In this document: positions 28,162-38,362 of the stretch, in pieces
Numbering within the stretch: the stretch's first letter is position 1
Layout of the letters: every line of letters starts with the position of its first letter
Source: Psychrobacter maritimus
Lineage (GTDB): Bacteria; Pseudomonadota; Gammaproteobacteria; Pseudomonadales; Moraxellaceae
Assembly (NCBI RefSeq): GCF_904846345.1
Contig: NZ_CAJHAJ010000001.1
Span: 186,001-250,000, forward strand
Direction of reading: 5' to 3'
Length of the DNA: 64,000 bases
Notes under the pieces: generated by a model
Told to the model about the DNA's origin: nothing
The model's input: only the letters and a program-made list of their open reading frames with translations
Databases searched by the model: none
Program-made: the position numbers and the translations under genes

Positions 28162-29265
28162 ATGGCATTAATTCGGCAACGCAAACTGACTAAACAGCAG
28201 ATTCGTCGCATCGACAAACAGCAGCTTGACAGTCAAGATAGCATCGATGACAGTTTGATGGATGGCGTGGTCATGGCGCATTATGGTAAGCAGTTAGAAG
28301 TACAGGTGACCAGCTTGCCGGCAGTAATTCCCGTGCAGCCGGAGATTGCGCCCGATGATCCTGAGCCGTTTTGGCAGGAGCTGGCGTTAGGCGATATCTG
28401 GCGCTGTCATGTACGTACCAACTTACCGATGCTAGCCGCTGGCGACCAAGTGCGCTGGAATGCTGATCCTAATACTGGCTTTGGACGTATCGAGTCGGTC
28501 AAACCACGTACCTCACTCGTCTCGCGTCCTGATCGCTACCATAAGCTCAAGCCAGTCGCCGCCAATGTTGATATTTTAGCGATTGTGTTTGCGCCATTAC
28601 CTGCTGCTGCGCCGACTCTCATTGACCGCTATTTGGTCGTTTGTCATCATGCTGGTGTCAAGCCGCTCTTGGTGCTCAATAAAGCCGACCTGCTGGCGCA
28701 AGAAAACGGCGTCGATACCAATGAGCTACTGGCACAGTATGCGGCACTTGGTTATGAAAGCGTCCTTACTTCGGTCGCTTGTCCTGAAAATATTGCTGAT
28801 AGCGATGAGCAAGAAGGGCTAGATGAGTTAAAGCGTTACATCGATAAAAAGCTGGTTATTTTTGCCGGTCAGTCTGGTGTCGGTAAAAGCAGTTTAATTA
28901 ATGCCCTACTACCTGAATCGGCACAGAGCGTAAATATTATCTCTGAAAACTCGAAACTTGGTCAGCATACCACCACGACCAGTCGCTTATTGCCATTTAA
29001 CCCAGACGACTTAACCCAAGGTGGCATCGTCGATACCCCTGGTATTCGCGAGTACGGTATTTGGCATTTGACCCCTGATGATATCATTTCAGGTTTCGTT
29101 GAGCTTGCACCGCTGGCAGGTGACTGCCAATTCCGCGATTGTCGCCATACTCATAACAGCAAAGGCTGCGCGTTATGGCAAGCGGTTGCTGATGGCGTGG
29201 TATTGCAGCGCCGTGTTGAAAACCTTGTCACCTTAAGAGAAGAGGCAGATACTAAACCTTATTAA
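28162..29265 (+). CDS. rsgA: Small-ribosomal-subunit biogenesis GTPase RsgA
   Basis: Circularly permuted GTPase that checks late 30S assembly. Order of motifs: NKADL (G4) precedes GQSGVGKSS (G1) and DTPGIREYG (G3), which is the permuted arrangement. A C-terminal zinc site follows (CQFRDCRHTHNSKGC: Cys, Cys, His, Cys). The conserved N-terminus RKLTKQQIRRI matches the family start, so ATG 28162 is used although the frame extends to 28105. 367 residues, with an inserted stretch in the OB-fold part. Confidence 0.95.
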   Translation: MALIRQRKLTKQQIRRIDKQQLDSQDSIDDSLMDGVVMAHYGKQLEVQVTSLPAVIPVQPEIAPDDPEPFWQELALGDIWRCHVRTNLPMLAAGDQVRWNADPNTGFGRIESVKPRTSLVSRPDRYHKLKPVAANVDILAIVFAPLPAAAPTLIDRYLVVCHHAGVKPLLVLNKADLLAQENGVDTNELLAQYAALGYESVLTSVACPENIADSDEQEGLDELKRYIDKKLVIFAGQSGVGKSSLINALLPESAQSVNIISENSKLGQHTTTTSRLLPFNPDDLTQGGIVDTPGIREYGIWHLTPDDIISGFVELAPLAGDCQFRDCRHTHNSKGCALWQAVADGVVLQRRVENLVTLREEADTKPY

Positions 29266-29395
29266 TCACTGCCATAGTAAACGTTGCTCATCACACGTTT
29301 ACTATGGCTAGTCTAATCGGTATAATAGCGCCTTGTTCATATCGTTAGGCTGTCTTCTCAGCTTAACCGAACACTTATTTTTTTGGAGGTATGGT

Positions 29396-29851
29396 TTGGA
29401 TCGTGCGCTGGAATTTGTGGGCAACCACCCGTTTTTATTTGGTATATTAGCCGTACTTGCCGTGCTATTTTTTGCTATTGAAAACAAACGTAGTGGCAGA
29501 AAAATATCGCCCAATACCTTGGGTATGATGGTTAACTCGCAAAATGCGCAGCTGATCGATATTCGCGCCAAAAAGAAATTTGAAACCGGCTATATCCAAG
29601 GCAGCCGCAACATACCATTCACTGAGCTTAAAGACCGCATTGAGGAAATTCGTGCGATTGAGCAACCAGTGATTATCATTTGTGATATGGGCGTGCAAGC
29701 AGGCGCGGCCATTCAAATGATTGGTAAAGACAGTGTCTATCGCTTAGAAGGCGGTATCGGCGGCTGGCAAGGCGCTGGCATGCCGTTGGTTGGTGTAAAA
29801 GATGCTAAGCCAAAGAATAAAGGCAAAGCCAAGCCAAGTTTGCATAAGTAA
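29396..29851 (+). CDS. yibN: YibN-like membrane-anchored rhodanese-domain protein
   Basis: An N-terminal membrane helix (FLFGILAVLAVLFFAIE) precedes a rhodanese domain with a cysteine in the active-site loop (IICDMGVQAG). A TTG start at 29396 is proposed: GGAGG lies five bases upstream, and the resulting N-terminus (MDRALEFVGNHPFL) lines up with E. coli YibN (which also has an FVGxHP segment). The longer frame from 29333 lacks such support; an ATG five bases earlier is out of frame. 151 residues, ending in a Lys-rich tail. Followed by grxC and secB as in enterics, which supports the identification. Sulfurtransferase activity is not proven. Confidence 0.82.
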   Translation: MDRALEFVGNHPFLFGILAVLAVLFFAIENKRSGRKISPNTLGMMVNSQNAQLIDIRAKKKFETGYIQGSRNIPFTELKDRIEEIRAIEQPVIIICDMGVQAGAAIQMIGKDSVYRLEGGIGGWQGAGMPLVGVKDAKPKNKGKAKPSLHK

Positions 29852-29932
29852 GACAGTAGATTCAGCGTTGGTTTATGCAGGGCTAAGTAAGTATAAGCAC
29901 AATGTAGCTTTGGAAATATACAGCGCTAATCT

Positions 29933-29964
29933 AAAAGACACCTCTTTAAAAGGTGTCTTTTTTT
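29933..29964 (+). terminator. Terminator after yibN
   Basis: Perfect stem AAAAGACACCT/AGGTGTCTTTT with a 7-nt loop and seven T residues, so grxC is probably transcribed separately. Confidence 0.9.
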
Positions 29965-30181
29965 ATGTGGCAGTTATGCTACCGTCAGCGCTTTTCAGCC
30001 AATACTGCTTGAATTTAGCAGTGCCATCCCCACTTTATACTGAGCAGCATCGAATAGATTTGCAATTTACATATTGGTAACGGATTATGCTAATTTCTAC
30101 GCTATGATTTTTTATATCACTATTTATCATATTACTTATAATAAAACTGTTGCCGCATAAATTTATAAACAAGGATTAACC

Positions 30182-30445
30182 ATGACTGTATCTGTGAAAG
30201 TTTACACCACCCCTATCTGCCCATACTGCTCAAACGCCAAGCAATTGCTAAAAACCAAAGGCGTTGATTATGAAGAGATTGGCATGCATGATATAAGCCG
30301 TGAAGAGCGCCAAGCATTGATGCAAAAAACCAATAACTATCGCACGGTGCCACAGATCTTTATTGGCGATACCTTTGTTGGTGGTTTTGATGAGCTTAAC
30401 CAAATGAACCAACAAGGCAAACTTGACGAGCTATTGGCAGGTTAA
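30182..30445 (+). CDS. grxC: Glutaredoxin 3
   Basis: An 87-residue glutathione-dependent disulfide oxidoreductase. The active site is CPYC (Cys13 and Cys16), followed by the glutathione-binding TVPQIF cis-proline segment and GGFDEL. The start is preceded by AAGGA (ACAAGGATTAACC). Located between yibN and secB, the conserved gene order. Confidence 0.97.
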   Translation: MTVSVKVYTTPICPYCSNAKQLLKTKGVDYEEIGMHDISREERQALMQKTNNYRTVPQIFIGDTFVGGFDELNQMNQQGKLDELLAG

Positions 30446-30641
30446 TTTGCTATCTTGTTTTGCGGTCTGTTTTTATCGAGGTAAAAATAGACGGCGGCAA
30501 GGGTAAAGCAACTTGTTAAAAACCATGTTGCTGAAAAACATCGAGATAAAATCTCAAAACTCTATCTCGATTTATATTACAATGATATTTTATGACAATG
30601 ACCATTTGCCCATTATTTGATTAACTTTTAGAGGAATTACC

Positions 30642-31094
30642 ATGGCTGAAGAACAAGCACAACCACAATTGGCACTAGAACGCATTTATGTAAAAGACAT
30701 GTCACTTGAAGTCCCAGGCGCGGGCGTATTCACCAAAGAGTGGAACCCTGAGCTTGATATCAATCTATCTAGCAATGCGGAAAAATTGGATGACGACCAT
30801 TACCAAGTGGTATTGACGGTCAGTGTAAACGCCAAAAATGCTGAGGAAGCGGCATTCATCGCCGAAGTTCATCAAGCGGGTATCTTTTTATTAAAAGATA
30901 TTCCAGAAGACCAAATCGGTCAAATCCTAGGCGCTTACTGCCCGAACGTGTTGTTCCCGTACGCTCGTGAAGTCATCAGCGACATCGTAACGCGTGGTAG
31001 CTTCCCGCAGTTATTGCTTGCGCCAGTGAACTTTGACCAAGCGTACGCACAAAGCCAACAGCAAGCACAAGTTGATGCGCAAGGTAATGCGTAA
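30642..31094 (+). CDS. secB: Protein-export chaperone SecB
   Basis: Tetrameric cytosolic chaperone that keeps preproteins unfolded and hands them to SecA. 150 residues, normal length. Recognisable segments: [54 protein letters not shown]. The ribosome binding site is GAGGA about six bases before the ATG. The C-terminal tail ([15 protein letters not shown]) is Gln/Ala-rich. Confidence 0.98.
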   Translation: MAEEQAQPQLALERIYVKDMSLEVPGAGVFTKEWNPELDINLSSNAEKLDDDHYQVVLTVSVNAKNAEEAAFIAEVHQAGIFLLKDIPEDQIGQILGAYCPNVLFPYAREVISDIVTRGSFPQLLLAPVNFDQAYAQSQQQAQVDAQGNA

Positions 31095-31144
31095 CACTTA
31101 GCAGGATAAAGCTTTAGCTAAGCTACATTAAACTAATAGTAGCT

Positions 31145-31181
31145 AAAAGCCGTTTACTTCTCTAAGTAAGCGGCTTTTTTT
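31145..31181 (+). terminator. secB terminator
   Basis: Stem AGCCGTTTACTT/AAGTAAGCGGCT (one G-T pair) with T run, 50 bp after secB. Confidence 0.9.
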
Positions 31182-31213
31182 ATGGATGTTTTTTAGCGTT
31201 TATTTTAACCATT

Positions 31214-31253
31214 AAAAAACCCTGCTGCTTGTGATTACAAGTAGCAGGGTTTT
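31214..31253 (-). terminator. adk terminator
   Basis: Stem AACCCTGCTGCTTGT / ACAAGTAGCAGGGTT with one mismatch, a 4-nt loop, and a T run on the minus strand; lies 50 bp beyond the adk stop. Confidence 0.85.
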
Positions 31254-31301
31254 GAATATAACTGTTAATCAACAAGTCCTATCAGCAATTCTAAAAAAGT
31301 A

Positions 31302-32045
<744 letters not shown>

Positions 32046-32177
32046 TCAAAAGCTCAAGTATTTTTAGTCTTGATGCGGCAAGTTACGATGACTTATCTGT
32101 TCATAGGATAAGATTGCGCGCCATCAGAAGCCCGATAGCGCGCAATTATTAACCACTTATATCTTGATATTTAGTCA

Positions 32178-33458
32178 TTAAGGAATCTGCTGATTAATAG
32201 CCACATTGACCTGATTTTGGTCGGCGCTAATCACCACAGGATTACCAGATAAGTCGCCTGACTCGGCAGTGGCAGTGCCGCTATGGCTGATACGCGCAAT
32301 GACGGCAAGCTGAACTTTATCGCTGCGAGCAGAAGCCAGCGTACGCTCTGGCATCATAGCATCTAAGTCGCTTAGGCTAATATTTGCCTCACCCTGCTTA
32401 ATCACGCTAATCGGTAAACGCTTGGCGGCAAATGGCGGCCCACCTTTTACATCACGGATAGCAACAAACAGCACATCATCCGCTTTGACCAATGGCAACA
32501 GACTGTCACTAATAGAGACAGTCACGTCAATGCCTTCAGAAGCTTGCTGCTGCTGCGTGCTTACATTCGCACTCAACTCATCAAGACTTGCCAGCGCTTG
32601 GCTATGGTCGCCCGGTTTGGCGGCTATACTGGCGCGTAGACGCTTAATCCAGCCTTGAGCTTGTTCAAAGTTATTACCACGTGCCTCACCCATTGCCATT
32701 AGCATTTGAGCGCCTTCATGCTGCGGATTTTTCGCCAGTACGTCTTGTAAGACGCGGCGACTATTGGCATCTAATTGCCCTTTATTGGCAAAAAAGCTGA
32801 TTTGCGCATAAGTCGTGGCAATCTCTTCATTATCTGGTGACAAACGATAAGCGCGCGACAATGCTTCAAGTGCTGAATCAGTGGCTTCTAATGATAAGAA
32901 TAGTTCAGACAGACGCATCCAGCGATCAGGGTCATCAGCATGACGATAAACGTTGGTCTGCATGGCACTAATCAGTTGCGTACCGTCTTCAATCGCCCAA
33001 GCGGGCGGCTGATCGATTTTACCGGTCAATAAGTCATCTGCTACTTGCGCAACTTTATCTTCCGCTGCCCACAATTCAAACACCGGCGTGCGGTCGCTGA
33101 TTAAAAAGTACGCTAGTCCCGCTAATGCTGGCACCCATACCATGATAATCAAACGGCTTTTGATACCGGGCGCGACCATCGGCGTCACAGTACGCTGCGC
33201 ATCCAATAACTGACGCTCAAGCTCCAGCTTTTGATTTTGGTAATGCACTTCATCGATAGTGCCGCCGTCTTTATCCGTTTGCAGCTCTGCTAGGCGCTCA
33301 CGGAATACCGCAATATTAATATCTAGCAGCTGATTGTCAACCGGCTTATCTCGTAAGCGTGATGCTCGTAACCATGGCATGATAACGATGACCGCCAGTA
33401 ACAGCGCAATCAGTAAGCTTAGGGCAATAAATAAGCCAAAAGTAGAAAATAGGGTCAT
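32178..33458 (-). CDS. ccmI: Cytochrome c biogenesis protein CcmI
   Basis: Membrane protein of the system I haem-lyase complex that chaperones apocytochrome c. Two N-terminal transmembrane helices flank a cytosolic loop (about residues 1-30 and 100-120), followed by a periplasmic TPR domain (residues 150-290) and a C-terminal domain with LPLVKADDVLFVAIRDVKG that resembles CcmI/CycH proteins. The ATG overlaps the ccmH stop codon (ATGA), which suggests translational coupling. Last gene of ccmFGHI. Confidence 0.92.
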   Translation of the reverse strand: MTLFSTFGLFIALSLLIALLLAVIVIMPWLRASRLRDKPVDNQLLDINIAVFRERLAELQTDKDGGTIDEVHYQNQKLELERQLLDAQRTVTPMVAPGIKSRLIIMVWVPALAGLAYFLISDRTPVFELWAAEDKVAQVADDLLTGKIDQPPAWAIEDGTQLISAMQTNVYRHADDPDRWMRLSELFLSLEATDSALEALSRAYRLSPDNEEIATTYAQISFFANKGQLDANSRRVLQDVLAKNPQHEGAQMLMAMGEARGNNFEQAQGWIKRLRASIAAKPGDHSQALASLDELSANVSTQQQQASEGIDVTVSISDSLLPLVKADDVLFVAIRDVKGGPPFAAKRLPISVIKQGEANISLSDLDAMMPERTLASARSDKVQLAVIARISHSGTATAESGDLSGNPVVISADQNQVNVAINQQIP

Positions 33459-34093
33459 TTTTTGTCCTCTGTACTGGTGATGTCATGCTCGTTATTGTCA
33501 TTGCTATGTTTATTGCTACGCGATAACAGACGATCAAGTTCCGCTTTTTCTGCCGCTGATAACGCCGCAACGCTATCTACGGTGACGCCGCTTTGACCAC
33601 GGGCAACGCGCTGGCTGCGTTTACTTTGCCAAAACCAGCCAATCACTAACACAATCAATAATAATGGCGGAAAAAACCATAGTATCCATGTCGACGGACG
33701 TACGGGCGGCTTATAAGTAATAAAATCGCCATAACGCTCTTGCATATAAGCACGTATCTCGGTATCACTACGACCTTCTTTAATCAAATCATAGGTTTTT
33801 TGCTTTAAATCTTGCGCAATCGGCGCATCAGAACCCGCTAGATTTTGGTTTTGGCATTTTGGGCAGCGCAGCTCTTCGATAAGACCGCGATACTGCGCTT
33901 CTTGTTGTACAGAGTCGAAGTCATAAACCTCAATCGCTGCATGCGCACTAAAACTAATGCCAAAACTGAGCAGACAAGCAAGCAGTAAGCCTGCTAGTTT
34001 TATCGTGAGGTTTTTTAAATGCATTACTTGTGCAGGCATAGCTTTTGAGCGCATTGCTTGTACGTGTCTAGCTTTTAAGTAGAGAGCCGTCAT
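33455..34093 (-). CDS. ccmH: Cytochrome c biogenesis thiol protein CcmH
   Basis: Periplasm-facing thioredoxin-like reductant that keeps the apocytochrome CXXC reduced. The conserved LRCPKCQNQNLAGSDAPIAQ contains the redox CPKC. ERYGDFITYKPP and one C-terminal transmembrane helix follow, with a cleavable signal peptide ahead (LLLACLLSFGISFSAHAA). The start used is the ATG at 34093, overlapping the ccmG stop (ATGA) and eight bases after GGAG. This gives a long n-region of about 30 residues before the signal helix; internal ATGs are possible alternatives. Confidence 0.93.
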   Translation of the reverse strand: MTALYLKARHVQAMRSKAMPAQVMHLKNLTIKLAGLLLACLLSFGISFSAHAAIEVYDFDSVQQEAQYRGLIEELRCPKCQNQNLAGSDAPIAQDLKQKTYDLIKEGRSDTEIRAYMQERYGDFITYKPPVRPSTWILWFFPPLLLIVLVIGWFWQSKRSQRVARGQSGVTVDSVAALSAAEKAELDRLLSRSNKHSNDNNEHDITSTEDKK

Positions 34094-34776
34094 TTGCACA
34101 TCTCCTTAACCTGAGTAGCGTCTGGGCTAACATTGTTCTTATCAGCTTCATTGAGCAGCATCAAACAAGGCGTGATACGGCTTTGCCAATTGCTCTCATT
34201 AATCTCACCAACGATATGCTGACGAATAATACCTTCACCATCAACCACAAAGGTTTCAGGCGCGCCAGTCAGCCCTAAGTCTAGAGCAAATTGACCGGAC
34301 AAATCCTGAATAGACATCGAAAAAGGATCGCCGCCGCGATTTAGATATCCTAGGGCATTACCAATATCATCTTTATAGTTCACCCCAACCAGATTGACAC
34401 CGCGTTCTTCTAATTGCATCAAAAAAGGGTGCTCAATAATACAAGTTGGGCACCAAGAGCCCCAAATGTTCATTAAAAATGGCTGATCCGGCAGATTGTC
34501 GTTGGTCATGATACGACTGGTATCTGACAATAATGGCAGCTCAAACGTCGGCACCGGACGCTCAAGCGCAGTGTTGGTGACGATATCCGTTGGCTGACCC
34601 AAGCGCATATATAGCATGACCACAAAACCAGCAAAGACAATCAGCGGAATCAAAAACCATATTTTCATCTGGCTTTTTTTCATCGTTTTAGTAGGTTTAT
34701 TATTAGCAGCCGCTTTGTTGTTAGCAGCACCATTATTGTCAGGCGTTTTTTGGGAAGAATTATCTGATTGACTCAT
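34090..34776 (-). CDS. ccmG: Periplasmic thioredoxin CcmG/DsbE
   Basis: Membrane-tethered thiol-disulfide oxidoreductase reducing CcmH or apocytochrome. The active site is WCPTC in NIWGSWCPTCIIEHPF. One N-terminal transmembrane helix (IWFLIPLIVFAGFVVMLYM) follows a polar Asn/Lys-rich cytosolic stretch of about 33 residues that is longer than usual. The family segment VGVNYKDD and TGAPETFVVDGEG are present. Starts 1 bp after the ccmF stop codon, and its stop overlaps the ccmH start. Confidence 0.95.
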   Translation of the reverse strand: MSQSDNSSQKTPDNNGAANNKAAANNKPTKTMKKSQMKIWFLIPLIVFAGFVVMLYMRLGQPTDIVTNTALERPVPTFELPLLSDTSRIMTNDNLPDQPFLMNIWGSWCPTCIIEHPFLMQLEERGVNLVGVNYKDDIGNALGYLNRGGDPFSMSIQDLSGQFALDLGLTGAPETFVVDGEGIIRQHIVGEINESNWQSRITPCLMLLNEADKNNVSPDATQVKEMCK

Positions 34777-34777
34777 C

Positions 34778-36787
34778 TTATTTCTCCCCTATTTCAGCTT
34801 CAGTGATAAAGCCGGCTTTATTTGCCGCAATTTGAGCGGATGTTTTAGTCTTTTTAATACGATAGCGGCTATCGAGCATACTTAATAAACCACCTAATGC
34901 CATGATAATCGCGCCAAGCCATATCCAGCGAATGAGTGGCTTAACATAAATACGTACCGCCCACTTATTACTGTCTTCAGCGATAGGCTCGCCGAGTGCC
35001 ACATAGACGTCACGCATCAGGCTGGCATCAATCGCCGCCTCGGTCATTGGCATCATACTAATCACATAGGTACGTTTTTCAGGATATAAAGTCGTCACTT
35101 TTTGACCGTCTTTGGTCACCTCGACCTGCGCTTGCATACCATCAAAGTTGCTACCTCTAACCTCATGGAAGTCTTTGACTTCAAAATCATAGCCCTGCAC
35201 ATGCACGGTATCATTTTCGCCCAGTGCCACATCACGCTCGATACTCAAGGTACTGGTAAAGGCAACACCGATGACGGCTATGATTACCCCAATATGCGCG
35301 GTCTGCTGACCCCAATAGCTCAAACGTAACTGACCTAGACCCTTAAAGAAACTCGGGGCATTTTTGGTTTTGTCTTTAAAGTCGACGACCATCCAAAATA
35401 AGACCCAAAAGCTCACCGCTAGCGTCACGCCAATATTAAGCATGTCGGACGGGCTGACGAAATAAGCAATAATCGCCGCCAATACCAGACTGCTGACCGC
35501 AATGACCATACCTGCGCCCAATAGCGGACGACTGTCTTTCTTCCAGCGGATATTAGAACCCATACCCATCGCTATTAGCAGCAACCAAGTCAATGGCACA
35601 AATAGCGCATTAAAATATGGAGGGCCTACAGAAACCTGACCCAAATTAAAGGAGTCAGCGATAATAGGATAAAGCGTCCCAAGTAATACCACTAAGGTTG
35701 CAATGAGGATAATAACGTTATTAATCACTAAAAATGATTCACGCGATACCAGCTGGTACTGACTTTCAACTGTCAAACGCCAACCGCGAATGGCAAACAT
35801 CAGCAGACCACCACCAACGATAATGCCCAAAATCACTAAAATGACCAGACCACGCGTTGGGTCGGCAGCAAACGAATGCACCGAGGTAATGACCCCAGAG
35901 CGTACAAGGAAAGTACCCAAGAGACTTAAGGCAAAAGCAAAGATGGCCAGCATAATGGTCCACGCTTTAAACACACCGCGCTTCTCAGTCACTGCCAACG
36001 AATGCAGCAAGGCTAAACCGGCAAGCCAAGGCATCAGTGAAGCGTTTTCTACCGGATCCCAGAACCACCAACCGCCCCAGCCAAGCTCGTAATACGCCCA
36101 CCAAGAGCCAAGTGCGATACCAATGGTCAAAAAGCCCCAAGCAGCCAGCGCCCATGGACGCGACCAACGGGTCCAGACCGCATCCAAGCGCCCTTCCCAT
36201 AATGCCGCCATACAAAAGGCAAACGGCACAACCATACCCACATAGCCCATATAAAGCATCGGTGGATGGATAATCAAACCGAAATCTTGAAGCACAGGGT
36301 TTAAATCTGCACCATCGACCGGTAAGTTTGGCAAGGTGCGATCAAACGGTGATGAGGTGAAGATTAACATCGCCAGCATCATCATCTGTACGCCCGCCAA
36401 TATCACCAGTACGCGTGCGCGCATCGACAATGGCAAACCACGGCTAAAGTAGGAGACCAAGGCACACCAAGTGGCCATGATGGTCATCCAAAGCAATAGC
36501 GAGCCTTCATGCCCGCCCCACGTCGCGGACAATTTATAATACCAAGGCAACAAGGTATTAGAATGCTGAGTGACGTAGACCAAGCTAAAGTCATTAAAAT
36601 AAAAGCCTGCCATCAATGCACCAAACGAGACAATCATGGCCGCGAACTGCGCCCATGCTAAGCTTGGTGCGAGACGCTGCCAAGCAACATGGTTATTCAT
36701 GACGCCAATAGTTGGTAGTACCACCTGCAAAATCGCCAATACGAAAGCGGCCAGCAAGGCAAAATAACCCAATTCTGTGATTAACAT
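34778..36787 (-). CDS. ccmF: Haem lyase subunit CcmF
   Basis: Polytopic inner-membrane protein (669 residues, about 15 helices) that attaches haem to apocytochrome c in system I maturation. The tryptophan-rich WWD-type motif WGGWWFWDPVENASLMPWL is intact, with conserved histidines nearby (HPPMLYMGYVG, LLHSLAVTEKRG). A large periplasmic loop precedes the final helix. First gene of ccmFGHI; ccmABCDE are not in the window and must lie elsewhere if the pathway is complete. Confidence 0.97.
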   Translation of the reverse strand: MLITELGYFALLAAFVLAILQVVLPTIGVMNNHVAWQRLAPSLAWAQFAAMIVSFGALMAGFYFNDFSLVYVTQHSNTLLPWYYKLSATWGGHEGSLLLWMTIMATWCALVSYFSRGLPLSMRARVLVILAGVQMMMLAMLIFTSSPFDRTLPNLPVDGADLNPVLQDFGLIIHPPMLYMGYVGMVVPFAFCMAALWEGRLDAVWTRWSRPWALAAWGFLTIGIALGSWWAYYELGWGGWWFWDPVENASLMPWLAGLALLHSLAVTEKRGVFKAWTIMLAIFAFALSLLGTFLVRSGVITSVHSFAADPTRGLVILVILGIIVGGGLLMFAIRGWRLTVESQYQLVSRESFLVINNVIILIATLVVLLGTLYPIIADSFNLGQVSVGPPYFNALFVPLTWLLLIAMGMGSNIRWKKDSRPLLGAGMVIAVSSLVLAAIIAYFVSPSDMLNIGVTLAVSFWVLFWMVVDFKDKTKNAPSFFKGLGQLRLSYWGQQTAHIGVIIAVIGVAFTSTLSIERDVALGENDTVHVQGYDFEVKDFHEVRGSNFDGMQAQVEVTKDGQKVTTLYPEKRTYVISMMPMTEAAIDASLMRDVYVALGEPIAEDSNKWAVRIYVKPLIRWIWLGAIIMALGGLLSMLDSRYRIKKTKTSAQIAANKAGFITEAEIGEK

Positions 36788-37027
36788 ACGGTCTAACCTT
36801 GTTTACCTTAATACGGTCATTGTTTATTTTAGGGATTGGTGTTGCGGGATATTCGAAAGTATCCCGTATTCGTTACTGTAGGTGTTTTCGGTTGCTATTA
36901 TTATACGCTTATCGCCATCAGCCGTTGCAGCTTCAGGCGCTTACAGCATGGTACATTAGCGTCAACTTGTCACGTTTCTGTATCCACTCTGTATGCGATG
37001 TGTGTAAAGAACATAAAAAACCATCTA

Positions 37028-38362
37028 TCACTGCATGGCAGGGAAAAACACCAAGACTAGATGTAACCAACCTGCCAAAAATCCTGTCAAGCCGCCCAGT
37101 ACAATCAGCGTCATCTCATCTTCACGAAAAGCGGGACGCAATAGGTTTTGAAACTCATCGGGTGATAACGCACGAATACGGTCGCGAAACAGCCCAAAAA
37201 TTTTACTGGCGCGGCTTTCATTGAGCTCAGGGTCACGCAGTGGCACCATGGTAGCGACGATTGATTTGTCGATAATGGTATTTTTTAATTGCCCAAACTC
37301 ACGGCGACCCAGTCCTACTCTTAATGTGGTACTGATAACTGGCGATTCTAACACCTTATACAGGTGAGATTTCATCAGCTCACGCGTTTCTATGGCGCGG
37401 TCACCATACATCATCTCATTCATGATGTTCTCAAGTGTCACCAAATCTTTGACCACAATCTCAGCAAAAACCTCAGAGACTTCCTCTTGGCGCTTCATAA
37501 AGCCACCTTGAAAGCGGTATTGAGCGATATGCGGTAACTGCGGCTTAATAAATGGAAAGCGACTTTGCAGGGCAAAAAACTTCACATAAGGGATAAAATG
37601 CGGCTCAACAGGGTTAAAGACCATCCAAATCGCAATCCAGTTGGTCAGAAAACCCCAAATGGCGGCAAAAAACGGTACCGTCCAATGCTGCGGCACCACC
37701 AAAAATATAAACATTTGGATAATACCGAATATCAAGCCAATCAAGGCACTGATATGCCAAATAAAATCGATCTCTTTTTGCCCGACTTTGAGGAACATAT
37801 TGACCATCAAGCGACGGTCGCTTTCCATTTTATTGACAATCATCTTACGCATATCGACCAAATCTTCGACATGATAGGTCAAATCTGTCACCAAGGATTG
37901 CATAATATTTGGCAACTCTTGGTGCGCTTGGGCATAGACGCGGCGCTTTAATGCATAAGGAAGATTGCCCCACAGCGCTGGCGAATGGTCAAGCATAATC
38001 TCATCAATCAAGACTTCAAGGTTTTCATCGACCGCATTGGTGATAAATACCGCCATCTGCGCAGGCTCCATCGCCTGAAAAAACTCATCGAGCGAACCGA
38101 GCTTTGAGAGCGTCTGATCAACGATAACGCCCGATATCTTGCCTGCTTTGCGCGGCACGATACCTTGCCAACCTAACCCCGGTAAGCCAAAAAACGGGAA
38201 GTTTGGAATCCGAATGCCCCAAAACTTAACCGGATAAAATAGCATCTTGAGTGCCATCCACACATGTATCCAAGTGACAAATGCGGTCACCGGTGGAATG
38301 GTCAGCATAGCAAAAAACTCGGGATGTTCCGCTATCGTCTGCCACAATGAATTTGCATCCAT
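37028..38362 (-). CDS. DUF445 family membrane protein
   Basis: A 444-residue protein with DUF445 features: an N-terminal pair of hydrophobic helices (FAMLTIPPVTAFVTWIHVWM), the segment PFFGLPGLGWQGIVPRKAGKISG, a long amphipathic middle region and transmembrane helices near residues 210-250 and at the C-terminus (LIVLGGLTGFLAGWLHLVLVF). Function of the family is not established. ATG at 38362. An opposing 141-residue frame over its 3' end (36799-37224) has no supporting features. Confidence 0.8.
   Translation of the reverse strand: MDANSLWQTIAEHPEFFAMLTIPPVTAFVTWIHVWMALKMLFYPVKFWGIRIPNFPFFGLPGLGWQGIVPRKAGKISGVIVDQTLSKLGSLDEFFQAMEPAQMAVFITNAVDENLEVLIDEIMLDHSPALWGNLPYALKRRVYAQAHQELPNIMQSLVTDLTYHVEDLVDMRKMIVNKMESDRRLMVNMFLKVGQKEIDFIWHISALIGLIFGIIQMFIFLVVPQHWTVPFFAAIWGFLTNWIAIWMVFNPVEPHFIPYVKFFALQSRFPFIKPQLPHIAQYRFQGGFMKRQEEVSEVFAEIVVKDLVTLENIMNEMMYGDRAIETRELMKSHLYKVLESPVISTTLRVGLGRREFGQLKNTIIDKSIVATMVPLRDPELNESRASKIFGLFRDRIRALSPDEFQNLLRPAFREDEMTLIVLGGLTGFLAGWLHLVLVFFPAMQ

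Noticed and set aside
29802..30080. 92-codon frame overlapping the end of yibN
   Set aside because: It runs through the yibN terminator and has no motif.
36799..37224. 141-codon plus-strand frame after ccmF
   Set aside because: It overlaps the conserved 3' end of the DUF445 gene on the other strand and shows no recognisable motif.
37565..37951. 128-codon plus-strand frame in the DUF445 gene
   Set aside because: Fully antisense to a conserved gene, composition typical of a shadow frame.
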